Origin: Glaciimonas sp. PCH181
Lineage (GTDB): Bacteria > Pseudomonadota > Gammaproteobacteria > Burkholderiales > Burkholderiaceae_D
DNA length: 64,000 nt
NCBI RefSeq assembly: GCF_003056055.1
Contig: NZ_PYFP01000002.1
Coordinates: 62,001 to 126,000 of the forward strand
Direction: 5' to 3'
Shown here: positions 28,159 through 37,246 of the stretch, in pieces
Layout: every line of letters begins with the position of its first letter
Numbering within the stretch: position 1 is the stretch's first letter
Position numbers and translations under genes: made by a program
The notes under the pieces: generated by a model
The model's database searches: none
What the model was told of the DNA's origin: nothing
Seen by the model: only the letters and a program-made list of their open reading frames with translations

Positions 28159-29181
28159 ATGACAGATCGAACCCCTTATTCAATACCAAAAGAACCAGGT
28201 AGATGGCGCGCCATCACACTGGCGGCTGCCGTGCATGCAGCATTAGTAGCATTTCTGTGGATCGGCGTGCATTGGCAAAGCCAGGTCCCGGTTGCCGTCG
28301 AGGCTGAAATCTGGAATCCGAATGTGCGGGAGGCCGCGCCGAAACCGCCGCCACCCGAACCGACACCAACGCCGGAACCGATAGAAAAGCCCACCCCGCA
28401 ACCCGAACCTAAACCTGTTGTGCGAGAAGCCCCACCACCACCTAAAGTGGTGGAGCCGATCCTGCCCGATCCAGAAATTGCCCTGGAAAAAGAGCGCAAA
28501 CGCAAGGCGCAGGAGCAGAAGGATCAAGACCGCGCTGAGCAGGCCCGCGAAGATAAAGAACGTCAGCGCAAAGCCGACGAACAAGAGCGTAAAGATCAGC
28601 AGAAAAAAGATGCTGAAAAGTTAGCCGAAAAAACCGCTGAAAAGCAAAAAGCGCTGGCAGACGCGAAGAAAAAGGCAGACGCTGAAGAGAAAAAAGCTGC
28701 CGAAGCTGCGGATAAACTGAAAGCAAAACAGGATGCCGTAAAGAAAGAGAAAGACAAGATTGCCGCTGACAAAGCCCATCAGGCAGATGCTGCTGCCGCT
28801 GACAAACGGCATAATGACGACATGAAACGCCTGCAGGGACAAGCTAGCGGGACTGGCGCAGCCAACAGCACTGGCACCGCAGCGCAATCACAAGGTCCAC
28901 GTGGCGACCCTGGCTATGCGCAAAAGGTCGGGAACAGAATCAAAGGAAACATTAACTTTGGTGTCCCAGATGGCATGACGGGAAATCCAGCGGTAGAATT
29001 TGAAGTCCAATTGTTACCGGATGGATCGGTGGCTGGCATTCAATTAAGAAAATCCTCCGGAGTTTCCGGTTTTGACGAAGCGGTGAAGCGTGCAATTGAA
29101 AAATCTGCACCATATCCAAAAGATAAATCGGGTTCTGTTCCTTCTAGCTTTATCGGAATCCATAAACCGAAAGATCAATAA
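28159..29181 (+). CDS. tolA: Tol-Pal envelope-spanning protein TolA
   Basis: 340 residues in the usual three parts: a membrane anchor near the N-terminus (residues 18-37, ITLAAAVHAALVAFLWIGVH), a proline-rich stretch (55-95), a long Ala/Lys/Glu/Asp-rich helix (about 100-225) and a C-terminal TolA/TonB-like domain (245-335, NPAVEFEVQLLPDGSVAGIQ). It links TolQR in the inner membrane with TolB and Pal at the outer membrane. The helical part explains the long spurious frames on the opposite strand. Confidence 0.94.
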   Translation: MTDRTPYSIPKEPGRWRAITLAAAVHAALVAFLWIGVHWQSQVPVAVEAEIWNPNVREAAPKPPPPEPTPTPEPIEKPTPQPEPKPVVREAPPPPKVVEPILPDPEIALEKERKRKAQEQKDQDRAEQAREDKERQRKADEQERKDQQKKDAEKLAEKTAEKQKALADAKKKADAEEKKAAEAADKLKAKQDAVKKEKDKIAADKAHQADAAAADKRHNDDMKRLQGQASGTGAANSTGTAAQSQGPRGDPGYAQKVGNRIKGNINFGVPDGMTGNPAVEFEVQLLPDGSVAGIQLRKSSGVSGFDEAVKRAIEKSAPYPKDKSGSVPSSFIGIHKPKDQ

Positions 29182-29184
29182 CTT

Positions 29185-30507
29185 ATGAAAAAGAATCCAC
29201 TCAACGCGTTAATACCGACGTCGATACGCAAATTGGCAAGATCCATCGCAGTGATCGGTATTACTGTTGGCGCGCTTATCTCAGCGCCTATCGTGCACGC
29301 ACAGTTACGCATTGAAACCGCCGGTGTAGGAGCCAGCCAAATCCCAATCGCCATCGCAGGTTTCAGCAATGAAAACCTGGCACCGCAACAAATTACGGCG
29401 ATCATTAAAGCCGATTTGGCACGCAGCGGCATGTTCAAAATTATCGAAACCGGCGATGTGCTTTCCGATGCCGCGCAAATCAATTATGGCGACTGGAAAT
29501 CACGGGGAGCTGACGCGCTGGTAGTCGGTAGCGTCGCCAAGCTGGCGGATGGCCGCTATGACGTGCGCTATAAATTGCTCGATACGGGTAAGTCATCTCA
29601 GTTGTCTGCATTGGCGCTCTCTTCATCGCCACAATACACCCGCGTTTCTGCACATAAAATCGCCGATGATATTTATGAAAAGTTGATCGGTGTCCGCGGT
29701 GCCTTTGCAACGCGTATTGCTTACGTCACCAAATCCGGCAAAGAATATCGACTGGAAATTGCAGATGCCGACGGCGAAGGTACACAAGTTGCACTGCGTT
29801 CTAACGAGCCGATTATTTCGCCAGCCTGGTCACCGGATGGATCAAAGGTTGCGTATGTCTCGTTTGAGCAAAAAAAGCCCGTGGTCTACGTACAAAATCT
29901 GATCACAAAACAACGCACCGTCGTTGCTAATTACAAAGGCAGTAACTCGGCACCTTCATGGTCGCCCGATGGCACTAAGATCGCGATTGCTCTGGCGCGC
30001 GATAGCCTGACTCAGGTATATGTAGTCAATGCCGATGGCTCCGGTTTGCGCCGTCTGACAAATACGAATGGCATCGACACTGAACCGCAGTTTTCAGCAA
30101 ATGGACAAAGTATTTACTTCACCAGCGACCGCAGCGGCGGCCCGCAAATTTATAAGATGAGTGCCAATGGCGGCGATGCACAGCGCGTCACTTTCAGCGG
30201 CAGTTACAATATCAGTCCTCGGGTTTCGCCAGATGGCAAAACATTGGCGTATATTGCTCGTCGGAATGGTGGCTTCCAACTTTATGCAATGGACCTGAGT
30301 AACAACCAGGAGCAACGTTTGTCCGATACCGTCAAAGACGAATCGCCTAGTTTTTCACCGAACGGCCAGTACATTATGTACGCCACGGAGTCCGGCGGAC
30401 GCCGCGGTTCACTGGCAGTGGTTTCGGTCGACGGGCGCGTCAAGCAACGTTTGACGGTACAGGCAGGCGATATCCGGGAACCGACTTGGGGCCCATTCAT
30501 GAAGTAG
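29185..30507 (+). CDS. tolB: Tol-Pal periplasmic beta-propeller TolB
   Basis: 440 residues. A long N-terminal signal ends near residue 40 ([13 protein letters not shown]). An N-terminal TolB domain is followed by a six-bladed propeller with the repeats [64 protein letters not shown] and [15 protein letters not shown]. TolB binds Pal and TolA in the periplasm. It starts four bases after tolA. Unusually, a 20-bp inverted repeat and a 99-bp repeat-like element separate it from pal. Confidence 0.96.
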   Translation: MKKNPLNALIPTSIRKLARSIAVIGITVGALISAPIVHAQLRIETAGVGASQIPIAIAGFSNENLAPQQITAIIKADLARSGMFKIIETGDVLSDAAQINYGDWKSRGADALVVGSVAKLADGRYDVRYKLLDTGKSSQLSALALSSSPQYTRVSAHKIADDIYEKLIGVRGAFATRIAYVTKSGKEYRLEIADADGEGTQVALRSNEPIISPAWSPDGSKVAYVSFEQKKPVVYVQNLITKQRTVVANYKGSNSAPSWSPDGTKIAIALARDSLTQVYVVNADGSGLRRLTNTNGIDTEPQFSANGQSIYFTSDRSGGPQIYKMSANGGDAQRVTFSGSYNISPRVSPDGKTLAYIARRNGGFQLYAMDLSNNQEQRLSDTVKDESPSFSPNGQYIMYATESGGRRGSLAVVSVDGRVKQRLTVQAGDIREPTWGPFMK

Positions 30508-30514
30508 TCACCGC

Positions 30515-30560
30515 GTGTCTCGGATTGTTAATTCTTTAACGAATTAACAATCCGAGACAC
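30515..30560. repeat. 20-bp perfect inverted repeat in the tolB-pal gap
   Basis: 30515-30534 (GTGTCTCGGATTGTTAATTC) is the exact reverse complement of 30541-30560, with a six-base loop. The RNA would fold into a very stable hairpin eight bases after the tolB stop. There is no U tract, so it may act in mRNA processing or protect the tolB transcript end rather than terminate. Confidence 0.75.
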
Positions 30561-30583
30561 TGGTAGTAATTCCGTAGCAATAA

Positions 30584-30682
30584 GTAAGGCCGCATAATTG
30601 TTTAGACTAGACGCCCCGATGCAGGCAGTACGAAGGTACGGCAAGGAGCGGCAACGACGTATAAGCAGTTATGCGGACTTAC
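30584..30682. repeat. Candidate MITE-like element with 17-bp terminal inverted repeats
   Basis: GTAAGGCCGCATAATTG at 30584 and the reverse complement of 30666-30682 (GTAAGTCCGCATAACTG) match at 15 of 17 positions, bounding 99 bp of non-coding DNA. The inside has a small hairpin (GTAC/GTAC around 30630). It lies between tolB and pal, where intergenic space is normally short. Only one copy is seen in this window, so a repeat family is not shown. Confidence 0.5.
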
Positions 30683-30728
30683 TATGATTTAAAGTTAAAG
30701 TAGCCAACTCACTCTCTGGAGAATAACA

Positions 30729-31250
30729 ATGCGCAATCTCAGTAGTTTTGCCCTTATCATTTCAAGCGCCGTTTTGCTGGCCGCCTGCTCATCACCTGTC
30801 AAATTAGACGACAAAGCTAAGATTGAAGACCGTAGCGGCATGAATGGCGCTGCCGATAGTCGCTCAGTCAATGCAGTCGATACTGGCTCTAGCGATCCGC
30901 TGAATGACCCGCAAGGCATCCTGGCCAAGCGCAGCATTTATTTTGATTACGACAGCTATTCAGTTAAAGAAGAATTCCGCTCAGTCGTTGAAGCACACGC
31001 TAAGTACCTGACATCACACAAAGTACGCAAAATCATCATTCAAGGTAATACCGATGATCGCGGCGGTCGTGAATACAATCTGGCACTAGGCCAAAAACGT
31101 GCTGAAGCAGTCCGTAAAGCATTAGCACTGTTAGGTGTATCCGATACGCAGGTAGAAGCTGTTTCGCTGGGTAAAGAAAAGCCTAAAGCGTTGGGTACTG
31201 ATGAAGCGTCCTACGCTGAAAACCGTCGCGCAGATATCATTTACCAATAA
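30729..31250 (+). CDS. pal: Peptidoglycan-associated lipoprotein Pal
   Basis: 173 residues. A lipoprotein signal ends in LLAAC with Cys20 as the lipid-bearing residue. The C-terminal OmpA-like domain (residues 65-173) has the peptidoglycan-binding segment NTDDRGGREYNLALGQKRAE and the end YAENRRADIIYQ. It anchors the outer membrane to peptidoglycan and binds TolB/TolA. A GGAG ribosome-binding site precedes the ATG. The 220-bp gap before it probably contains its own promoter or RNA processing site. Confidence 0.97.
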   Translation: MRNLSSFALIISSAVLLAACSSPVKLDDKAKIEDRSGMNGAADSRSVNAVDTGSSDPLNDPQGILAKRSIYFDYDSYSVKEEFRSVVEAHAKYLTSHKVRKIIIQGNTDDRGGREYNLALGQKRAEAVRKALALLGVSDTQVEAVSLGKEKPKALGTDEASYAENRRADIIYQ

Positions 31251-31258
31251 GCACAGCG

Positions 31259-32011
31259 ATGATCATGCGGATTTTTTCTAAATCAACGCTGACTGCGGCC
31301 ATATTGGCCGCAGGTTCCCTTGCCCCGCTGGCGCATGCCGGTCTGTTTGACGATGCTGAAGCGCGTCGGGCGATTCTCGATATTCGCAGCCGAATTGATG
31401 CGGTCAATGCCCGTGTCGATAGCAAAGCGGATAAGAGTAGCTCGCTGAGCCTGGCGGATCAAAACGATCAATTAAACCAGGAAATCGCAAAGCTGCGCGG
31501 ACAAATCGAAGTATTGACCAACGAGGTTGCCAACACGCAGCAACGTCAGAAAGATTTTTACGTCGATCTGGATAATCGTCTGCGCAAACTGGAGCCGCAA
31601 AAAGTCAACGTTGACGGTCAAGAAGTCAGCATCGATCCCAACGAGCAGAAATCGTACGATGCAGCGCTGGCGAGTTTTAAGGGTGGCGACTACAAGGGCG
31701 CCACCGCCGCCTTCTCTGATTATCTGAGACGCTATCCGTCATCGGGCTTCGCACCTTCTGCACAATACTGGTTGGGCAATTCTTATTTTGCGCAACGTGA
31801 CTATAAAAACGCCATCACAGCGCAACAAGCGGTCGTCAAGAAATATCCTGACAATCCGAAAGCTGCTGACGCGCTGTTGAACATGTCGAGTAGTTATACC
31901 GAGCTGAAGGATAAAGTCGCTGCGCGGAAAACGCTGGAGCAAGTCGTGGCGCAATATCCGAACACGCCAGCAGCAGTCACAGCCAAAGAACGCCTCGGCG
32001 GTGCAAAGTAA
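31259..32011 (+). CDS. cpoB: Cell division coordinator CpoB (YbgF)
   Basis: 250 residues. Signal peptide (residues 1-24, ending LAHA), a coiled-coil trimerisation region (about 30-105, rich in Q and L heptads), and C-terminal tetratricopeptide repeats (125-245: YDAALASFKGGDYKGATAAF, SAQYWLGNSYFAQRDYKNAI, ADALLNMSSSYTELKDKVAA). CpoB couples peptidoglycan synthesis with Tol-driven outer membrane constriction. It starts eight bases after pal. Confidence 0.95.
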   Translation: MIMRIFSKSTLTAAILAAGSLAPLAHAGLFDDAEARRAILDIRSRIDAVNARVDSKADKSSSLSLADQNDQLNQEIAKLRGQIEVLTNEVANTQQRQKDFYVDLDNRLRKLEPQKVNVDGQEVSIDPNEQKSYDAALASFKGGDYKGATAAFSDYLRRYPSSGFAPSAQYWLGNSYFAQRDYKNAITAQQAVVKKYPDNPKAADALLNMSSSYTELKDKVAARKTLEQVVAQYPNTPAAVTAKERLGGAK

Positions 32012-32055
32012 ATACCACTACTTTTCATGTAACTGAAATAAAAGCCAACAGACGT

Positions 32056-32085
32056 TTGACATAGTGGCTACACCTTCTCTATAAT
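32056..32085 (+). promoter_or_regulatory. Sigma-70 promoter of tRNA-Lys
   Basis: Consensus TTGACA at 32056, 18-bp spacer, consensus TATAAT at 32080; the tRNA starts 12 bp after the -10 box. Confidence 0.85.
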
Positions 32086-32096
32086 AGCGATCTTTC

Positions 32097-32172
32097 GGGT
32101 CGTTAGCTCAGCTGGTAGAGCAGCGGACTTTTAATCCGTTGGTCGCAGGTTCGAATCCCGCACGGCCTACCA
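32097..32172 (+). tRNA. tRNA-Lys (anticodon TTT), copy 1
   Basis: 76 nt with encoded CCA. D arm AGCTCAGCTGGTAGAG, anticodon loop CTTTTAA with TTT, T arm GCAGGTTCGAATCC. The acceptor pairs GGGTCGT with ACGGCCT, with a G-U pair at position 1-72. Identical to the copy at 32292. Confidence 0.97.
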
Positions 32173-32180
32173 CGAATAAA

Positions 32181-32211
32181 AAAGGGTTTTAGACAAAATC
32201 TAAAACCCTTT
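32181..32211 (+). terminator. Terminator after tRNA-Lys copy 1
   Basis: Perfect 13-bp stem AAAGGGTTTTAGA with a 5-nt loop (CAAAA), followed by a few T. It should separate the two tRNA genes, so copy 2 may need its own promoter or read-through. Confidence 0.8.
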
Positions 32212-32291
32212 ATCGTTTCTAGTATTTCCAGAAATGTTGTGGTTACTTTTAGTAGAAATTAGATGTAACGTTTTTGTAGTAGCACTATTTT

Positions 32292-32367
32292 GGGTCGTTA
32301 GCTCAGCTGGTAGAGCAGCGGACTTTTAATCCGTTGGTCGCAGGTTCGAATCCCGCACGGCCTACCA
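32292..32367 (+). tRNA. tRNA-Lys (anticodon TTT), copy 2
   Basis: 76 nt, identical to copy 1. The 119-bp spacer between the copies carries the terminator of copy 1; the 70 bp directly before copy 2 show no clear consensus promoter. Confidence 0.97.
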
Positions 32368-32375
32368 GGATAAAG

Positions 32376-32406
32376 AAGGGTTCTAGATTTTATATCTAGA
32401 ACCCTT
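32376..32406 (+). terminator. Terminator after tRNA-Lys copy 2
   Basis: 12-bp perfect stem AAGGGTTCTAGA with a 7-nt loop, followed by TTGTGTTTTTT. Related in its first bases to the terminator of copy 1, consistent with a local duplication. Confidence 0.8.
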
Positions 32407-32596
32407 TTGTGTTTTTTGCGGCATTTTTCTGCTGCGGTATTTTTTGCATTACGCATTACTCAGGCAACGCTCTCAAATGTCTGCGCAATCAAATCGAGCA
32501 ATAGCAAAACCTAAAATCCGGCAATCCGACTGCATAGCAAATATCAACATCAAATAAACCCATCAGATCGACCACCTCATTGCAACTCGCCACAAC

Positions 32597-33124
32597 TCAC
32601 TGACCGATCCCAGTCAATCCAATCAGCGCCCCAGCAGCCAGAAACCACAGCGGATGGACGCGCGTCGTAGTCGTACCAATCACACACATCAACGCAATCG
32701 CCCCTAATATCCAAGAGTGCACCGATGCCTCTGTAATCAACGCAGCGCTTGCGGCAACCAGCCCGACGGTCACAGGCACAAGTCCGGCTTGAATCGTCTT
32801 TCGCCATGGCGCATCTTTAAAGCGTCGCCAAAAATGTAGCGTAATGCCCGTCAAAATAGATGACGGTCCAAATTTTGCCAGTGAGGTAACCAGCACACCG
32901 GGCCACCCGGCAACGTGCCACCCCACCAGCGTCACGACCATCATATTGGGTCCCGGTGCTGCCTGCGCCAACGCAAACATGGCACTGAAGTCCTGTGCGG
33001 TCATCCAATGATGCACATGGACTACCTGCCGCTGCATCTCGGGCAAGATGGTATTACCGCCGCCAAACGCCAGCAATGATAGTTCTGCGAAAATCGCGGC
33101 GAGAGAAAGAAGGACTGCTGTCAT
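32597..33124 (-). CDS. Chromate transporter family (short form), second half
   Basis: 175 residues from the ATG at 33124, which overlaps the stop of the upstream partner (ATGA). A GGAG box lies nine bases upstream; the in-frame ATG at 33133 directly touches that box and is unlikely. The protein has the CHR signature LSLLAFGGGNTILPEMQRQV and ALAQAAPGPNMMVVTLVGWH and about five helices. Short CHR proteins work as pairs of opposite topology; proven members export chromate or take up sulfate-like anions. The actual substrate is unknown. Confidence 0.88.
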   Translation of the reverse strand: MTAVLLSLAAIFAELSLLAFGGGNTILPEMQRQVVHVHHWMTAQDFSAMFALAQAAPGPNMMVVTLVGWHVAGWPGVLVTSLAKFGPSSILTGITLHFWRRFKDAPWRKTIQAGLVPVTVGLVAASAALITEASVHSWILGAIALMCVIGTTTTRVHPLWFLAAGALIGLTGIGQ

Positions 33125-33696
33125 GATGCCCATCTCCAGGTCACCAATATACTGACCGGAACCAGCACCAGCATCGTCGGCAACAATGGCAGCCGCAACA
33201 GCGCAATCGCTACGAAGAATGTTAACGCAATCAGGATAGCCAGTCGCCTACGTCGCAACGGGGTCGCCATCTTGATCGCTGTCGTGATAAGCAGCCCCGC
33301 TGCCGCTGCCGCAAGACCTGCGAACATATGCGCAATGTGGACATCGCTTTGGTAACGCTCGTAAATGACACCAAGACCGATGACGATGGCCGTTGGCGCA
33401 GCAATTAGGCCCAGCAATGCCGCACAAGCGCCGCGCAGGCCGCGAAACTGCAAGCCGATCGCAACCGACAGGTTGATAATATTTCCCCCTGGCAGAAACT
33501 GGCAAAGGCCGAGAAGGTCTGTGAATTCGGCATCACTCAGCCATCGCCGCTGCTCCACCAACATTCGCCGCGCCAGCGGCAATACGCCGCCGAAACCAAT
33601 CAATCCCAAACCAAGAAAACCCAAAAATAAAGCCCGCACCGTTGGGGCTTCCTGCGGACTGTCCTGCACTAACTGTTGTGAGGATTCTTGCTGCAT
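33121..33696 (-). CDS. Chromate transporter family (short form), first half
   Basis: 191 residues with about six helices. The CHR motif is GFLGLGLIGFGGVLPLARRM with LGLCQFLPGGNIINLSVAIG, which in the family reads FGGP and PGP; here the first is FGGV. It is translationally coupled with the gene at 32597, and the two would form a heterodimer equal to one long ChrA. No chrB-type regulator is nearby. Confidence 0.88.
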   Translation of the reverse strand: MQQESSQQLVQDSPQEAPTVRALFLGFLGLGLIGFGGVLPLARRMLVEQRRWLSDAEFTDLLGLCQFLPGGNIINLSVAIGLQFRGLRGACAALLGLIAAPTAIVIGLGVIYERYQSDVHIAHMFAGLAAAAAGLLITTAIKMATPLRRRRLAILIALTFFVAIALLRLPLLPTMLVLVPVSILVTWRWAS

Positions 33697-33964
33697 CTTT
33701 ACACCATTTTTTATCGAATTTTTTTATCGTCTCTATTGCCAGATAGTTTTCTGACTACCGGCAACAAGCTATGGTTTGCGCAACGTAAAGCATGATTAAT
33801 TCTAATTTTGTACTATGAAAAAATTGTGCCCGACTTGACCACCAAGCTGCGCGCCCGATCAGTTCATGAGAATGCTTACGCAAACGTATTTTATATCGAT
33901 ATAAACGCGACCGCATATCTGCAAAATAACAGAGCAGAACAATGGCTGCCAAGACAGAGGGCGT
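33697..33964. other. Gene-free region upstream of the chromate transporter pair
   Basis: An AT-rich gap of about 270 bp that should hold the promoter of the chromate transporter pair. Nothing else is recognisable. Confidence 0.4.
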
Positions 33965-34000
33965 AAAAAAACCGCTGCGAAGACTGGCAGCGGTTTTTTT
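33965..34000 (-). terminator. Rho-independent terminator after the YceI gene
   Basis: 14-bp perfect stem (AAAAAAACCGCTGC with its complement), 8-nt loop, long A/T tails on both sides. It ends the b561-yceI-yceI operon on the reverse strand. Confidence 0.9.
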
Positions 34001-34015
34001 TTTTGCGTGACTACA

Positions 34016-34594
34016 TTAATCCAGTTTGATACCTTCGACCTGAATCTCTAGCTTTACTTCCTGCTTGAAACCCATTTGCTTGCCGTAATCAATACCGAAA
34101 TCGTCACGACTAAATTTGCCGTCAACTTCAGCGCCACATACCTCGCGTTTTAACATCGGATGCATCTTGCAAAGGAAATCGTCAATTTTGAGTTTGACTG
34201 GTTTAGTGACGCCGTGCATTGTCAATTCACCGGTAACTTCTTTCGGTACATCACCTTCGAACTTGGTGAATTTGCCTTTATAAGTAACTTCAGGATATTT
34301 GACCACATCAAACATGTCTGGGCCCTTGACATGCTCATTTAACTTGGCGAAACCGAAGTCAATCGAAGCAGGATCAATTTTGATGTCAATCGTGCCGGTT
34401 TTGGCTGCACGATCCAGTACGACAGTACCGCTATTCTTCGTAAACTTACCGCGCCAAGTGGACAAGCCGCCCATGTGGTCAACGGCAAAGCTTGGGTAAG
34501 TATGCGTAGGATCCAGATTGTAAGTTGCAGGAACAGCCAACGCAGCACCAGCCGACAACACCGCGAGCGCGGCAACCAAAATACGTAATTTCAT
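34016..34594 (-). CDS. YceI-family periplasmic lipid-binding protein 1
   Basis: 192 residues from the ATG at 34594 with an AAGGAA box upstream. Signal peptide to residue 20 (AGAALA). The mature protein begins [20 protein letters not shown], the start of the YceI beta-barrel that binds isoprenoid lipids. The stretch [20 protein letters not shown] and the end with two cysteines ([17 protein letters not shown]) fit the family. The E. coli relative is induced by high pH. It follows a second YceI gene and a cytochrome b561 gene in one operon. Confidence 0.92.
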   Translation of the reverse strand: MKLRILVAALAVLSAGAALAVPATYNLDPTHTYPSFAVDHMGGLSTWRGKFTKNSGTVVLDRAAKTGTIDIKIDPASIDFGFAKLNEHVKGPDMFDVVKYPEVTYKGKFTKFEGDVPKEVTGELTMHGVTKPVKLKIDDFLCKMHPMLKREVCGAEVDGKFSRDDFGIDYGKQMGFKQEVKLEIQVEGIKLD

Positions 34595-34743
34595 TGTTTT
34601 CCTTTTTCGTAAAGTAAAAGCTATGCAAAGCACTAGCCTAGTGGTGCGCAAAAAATTCTTAACCTGTTTTAAAACCGTTTTCTTAGCCGACTTCTAAACC
34701 TGTACGTGGAACGCGATTACCGGGCTCACACTCACTGACTGAT

Positions 34744-35313
34744 TTATTTTTTTGCTACGGTGACGATATGAAATTTAATCACAACCTCATCAGCAACCAC
34801 TGAAGTGTCTTTCCAATCGCCCTCGCCGACATTAAATGCGTTGCGCTTGATCGGCAAAACACCATCAAACACGTTGCTGGCACCGTCTTGCTTATAAGTT
34901 GCAGCAACGACGACATCTTGTGTCTTGCCTTTGATCGTCAGTTTGCCTGCGACATCATATTTGCCCGCCGCGCCCTGCTTGATACTGCTGGAAACAAACG
35001 TCGCTTTTGGATATTTTGTCGTATCAAACCAATCTTTACCGCGCACTTCGCTGTTGTATTCTTCTGCGCCGATATCAAACGTCGCCATATCGATCTCCAA
35101 TTTGGCGGAGGATTGCGGTAATTGCGCAGGATTAAAATTGATAGTCGCATCGAACTTTTTAAACTTACCATTCATCGCCACGCCCAGTTGCTTTGCGACG
35201 ATAGTGATAGTGCTTTTACCTGTATCCAACTGCGCCCAAGCGCTATTCGCCATCCATGCACCGGCACCGATCAAAGCCAATACTATCGCTGATTTTGCAC
35301 GCAAATTTTTCAC
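34744..35313 (-). CDS. YceI-family periplasmic protein 2
   Basis: 189 residues. Signal peptide ends near residue 27 (ANSAWA/QLDTG). The body has the YceI pattern MNGKFKKFDATINFNP and EVRGKDWFDTTKYPKATFVS. It is distant from its neighbour at 34016. Both probably bind quinone-like or other isoprenoid lipids near the cytochrome b561 (inference from gene order, as with yceJ-yceI in E. coli). Confidence 0.92.
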   Translation of the reverse strand: MKNLRAKSAIVLALIGAGAWMANSAWAQLDTGKSTITIVAKQLGVAMNGKFKKFDATINFNPAQLPQSSAKLEIDMATFDIGAEEYNSEVRGKDWFDTTKYPKATFVSSSIKQGAAGKYDVAGKLTIKGKTQDVVVAATYKQDGASNVFDGVLPIKRNAFNVGEGDWKDTSVVADEVVIKFHIVTVAKK

Positions 35314-35409
35314 TTAGAACACTCCTGCATTATGTTTTGGATCGTCTCAAATTTACGCTGTCGATATTTATAAAAACAACGCAGAGATAGTCGAGAAATA
35401 TGGTCGGTC

Positions 35410-35970
35410 TTACTTCAAAAATGGCAACATCCGGCCCAAGGTACCGTCGCGATCAATTAACTGATGCTTTAATGCTGCCAGCACATGGACTATAACAATC
35501 GCGGCCATCAAATAATTCAACCAGACATGCGTCGGACCTAAAATGGCTTTTAATTGATCATTTTTTTCAATGATCATCGGCATATCGAACAGTCCCAAAT
35601 ACCGCACGGCGATACCGGATGCAGCGCTATAAAAATAACCCGTTAGCGGTATCACAATAATCAGTGCATATAATAGCTGATGCACCAGATGCGCCGCTTG
35701 ACGCTGCCAACGTGACATACCCTGCGGTAACGGTGGCACGGGATTTAATAAGCGCCATGCAACGCGGATCACGGCTAATCCAAAAATGGTGACGCCCAGC
35801 CATTTATGCCATGAAAATAACTTTAATTTCTGCGGGGTAAATCCATGAATTCCTGTCATGTACCAACCAATACCAAATGCCGCAAAAATCAATAATGCAA
35901 CCAACCAATGCATACCAATAGCGGTGGCGGTGTAACGTGTCGGGGGATTTAAATTTTTCATACTTTTCAT
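35410..35970 (-). CDS. Cytochrome b561 family protein (YceJ-like)
   Basis: 186 residues from the ATG at 35970; the frame extends further upstream to 36078, but that part does not look like the family. Four helices carry the histidines expected for two b hemes (IGMHWLVALLIF, KLFSWHKWLGVTIFG, AAHLVHQLLYALIIV, LGPTHVWLNYLMAAIVIVH). It would move electrons between quinones and periplasmic acceptors in the inner membrane. It is the first gene of an operon with the two YceI genes. Confidence 0.9.
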   Translation of the reverse strand: MKSMKNLNPPTRYTATAIGMHWLVALLIFAAFGIGWYMTGIHGFTPQKLKLFSWHKWLGVTIFGLAVIRVAWRLLNPVPPLPQGMSRWQRQAAHLVHQLLYALIIVIPLTGYFYSAASGIAVRYLGLFDMPMIIEKNDQLKAILGPTHVWLNYLMAAIVIVHVLAALKHQLIDRDGTLGRMLPFLK

Positions 35971-36177
35971 ATTTATACAAGTTGCTTCAGAAGCAAGCCA
36001 TTGACTGTACCGTAAGTCGCAAAGTTCCGCATCGTCCAAAGCAGACTTATTCAAATTTCTTGAATGAGATTTCGCCAATATCCGTTACGGCTAGCAAAAA
36101 CCGCAAATAGATAAGTCGTCTTACAATACGTTGATGCAATATCAATCATCTTATTTATAAAGAAAAGAGAATTCTCC

Positions 36178-37176
36178 ATGCGCGTAATCGACATTACCCA
36201 ACCCGGCGCACCCGATGTTTTACAAGTCCGTGAGCGGCCAATCCCCGCTTTTAAAGCGGGTGAAGTACTGATTAAAATCCATGCTGCAGGTGTCAATCGC
36301 CCGGATGTCTTTCAGCGTATGGGCAATTATGCGCCGCCACCTGGAGCCTCGGATTTACCCGGTCTGGAAGTAGCGGGAGAAATTGTCGATGGCGATTTCG
36401 CCAATACGCATTTTAAAAAAGGCGACCTGGTATGCGCATTGGTGCCGGGCGGTGGCTATGCTGAATATTGCACCACACCTAGCGTCCAATGCTTGCCGAT
36501 CCCAAAGGGTATGTCCACGCTTGAGGCCGCGTCCCTCCCCGAGACTTTTTTCACCGTATGGAGCAATGTTTTTGGACGCGCGCAACTAACTGGCAATGAA
36601 ACCTTGCTCATCCAAGGTGGCAGTTCCGGCATTGGCGCCGCAGCAATACAAATTGCGACGGCCCTCGGTCATGAAGTGTTTGTCACAGCCGGATCGGATG
36701 AAAAGTGCCGTGCGTGTCTGGAGTTAGGCGCGGCGCATGCGATCAATTACCGCACAGAAGACTTTGTCGAGCGCGTGAAATCGCTGACCGGCGGCAAAGG
36801 CGTCGATGTCATTCTGGATATGGTCGCGGGCGATTATGTGCCGCGTGAAATCAATTGTCTGGCCAACGATGGCCGTCTGGTCTTCATTGCGACGCTGGGT
36901 GGCAAAAGCGCGAACCTGGATTGTCAGACCATCATGATGCGTCGTTTGACCATTACCGGCTCGACATTACGGCCACGCCCTATCGCGTTCAAGGCAGCGA
37001 TTGCCGAGCAGTTGCTTGCCCGTGTCTGGCCTTTGCTTGAAGCTGGCAAGATCAAACCCGTCATCTTCAAGACTTTCCCTTTCGAGCAGGCCGCAGAAGC
37101 CCACGCACTCATGGAAAGCAGTAGTCATATTGGGAAAATCATGCTGACGATGGATGCAATCCAAACGGATATTTAA
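36178..37176 (+). CDS. NAD(P)H quinone oxidoreductase, PIG3/zeta-crystallin family
   Basis: 332 residues of the medium-chain reductase superfamily without the zinc ligands. The N-terminal part has AAGVNRPDVFQRMGNYAPPP and the Rossmann loop is LLIQGGSSGIGAAAIQIATA, with VTAGSDEKCRACLELGA after it. Members reduce quinones one electron at a time with NADPH. It is divergent from the b561 operon and convergent with the cytochrome gene at 37247. Confidence 0.93.
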   Translation: MRVIDITQPGAPDVLQVRERPIPAFKAGEVLIKIHAAGVNRPDVFQRMGNYAPPPGASDLPGLEVAGEIVDGDFANTHFKKGDLVCALVPGGGYAEYCTTPSVQCLPIPKGMSTLEAASLPETFFTVWSNVFGRAQLTGNETLLIQGGSSGIGAAAIQIATALGHEVFVTAGSDEKCRACLELGAAHAINYRTEDFVERVKSLTGGKGVDVILDMVAGDYVPREINCLANDGRLVFIATLGGKSANLDCQTIMMRRLTITGSTLRPRPIAFKAAIAEQLLARVWPLLEAGKIKPVIFKTFPFEQAAEAHALMESSSHIGKIMLTMDAIQTDI

Positions 37177-37200
37177 TTATCAGGTCAGCGTAAAAGACAA

Positions 37201-37226
37201 AAAAAGCAGCCAATTGGCTGCTTTTT
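37201..37226. terminator. Bidirectional terminator between convergent genes
   Basis: A 26-bp perfect palindrome (AAAAAGCAGCCAA with its complement) between the quinone reductase and the cytochrome c gene; A/T ends on both sides serve both strands. Confidence 0.9.
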
Positions 37227-37246
37227 GTGGTTTTACGCTGAAGAAA

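Noticed and set aside
28176..28887. Several reverse-strand frames of 88-113 codons
   Set aside because: They are mirror frames of the low-complexity proline and lysine-rich parts of tolA.
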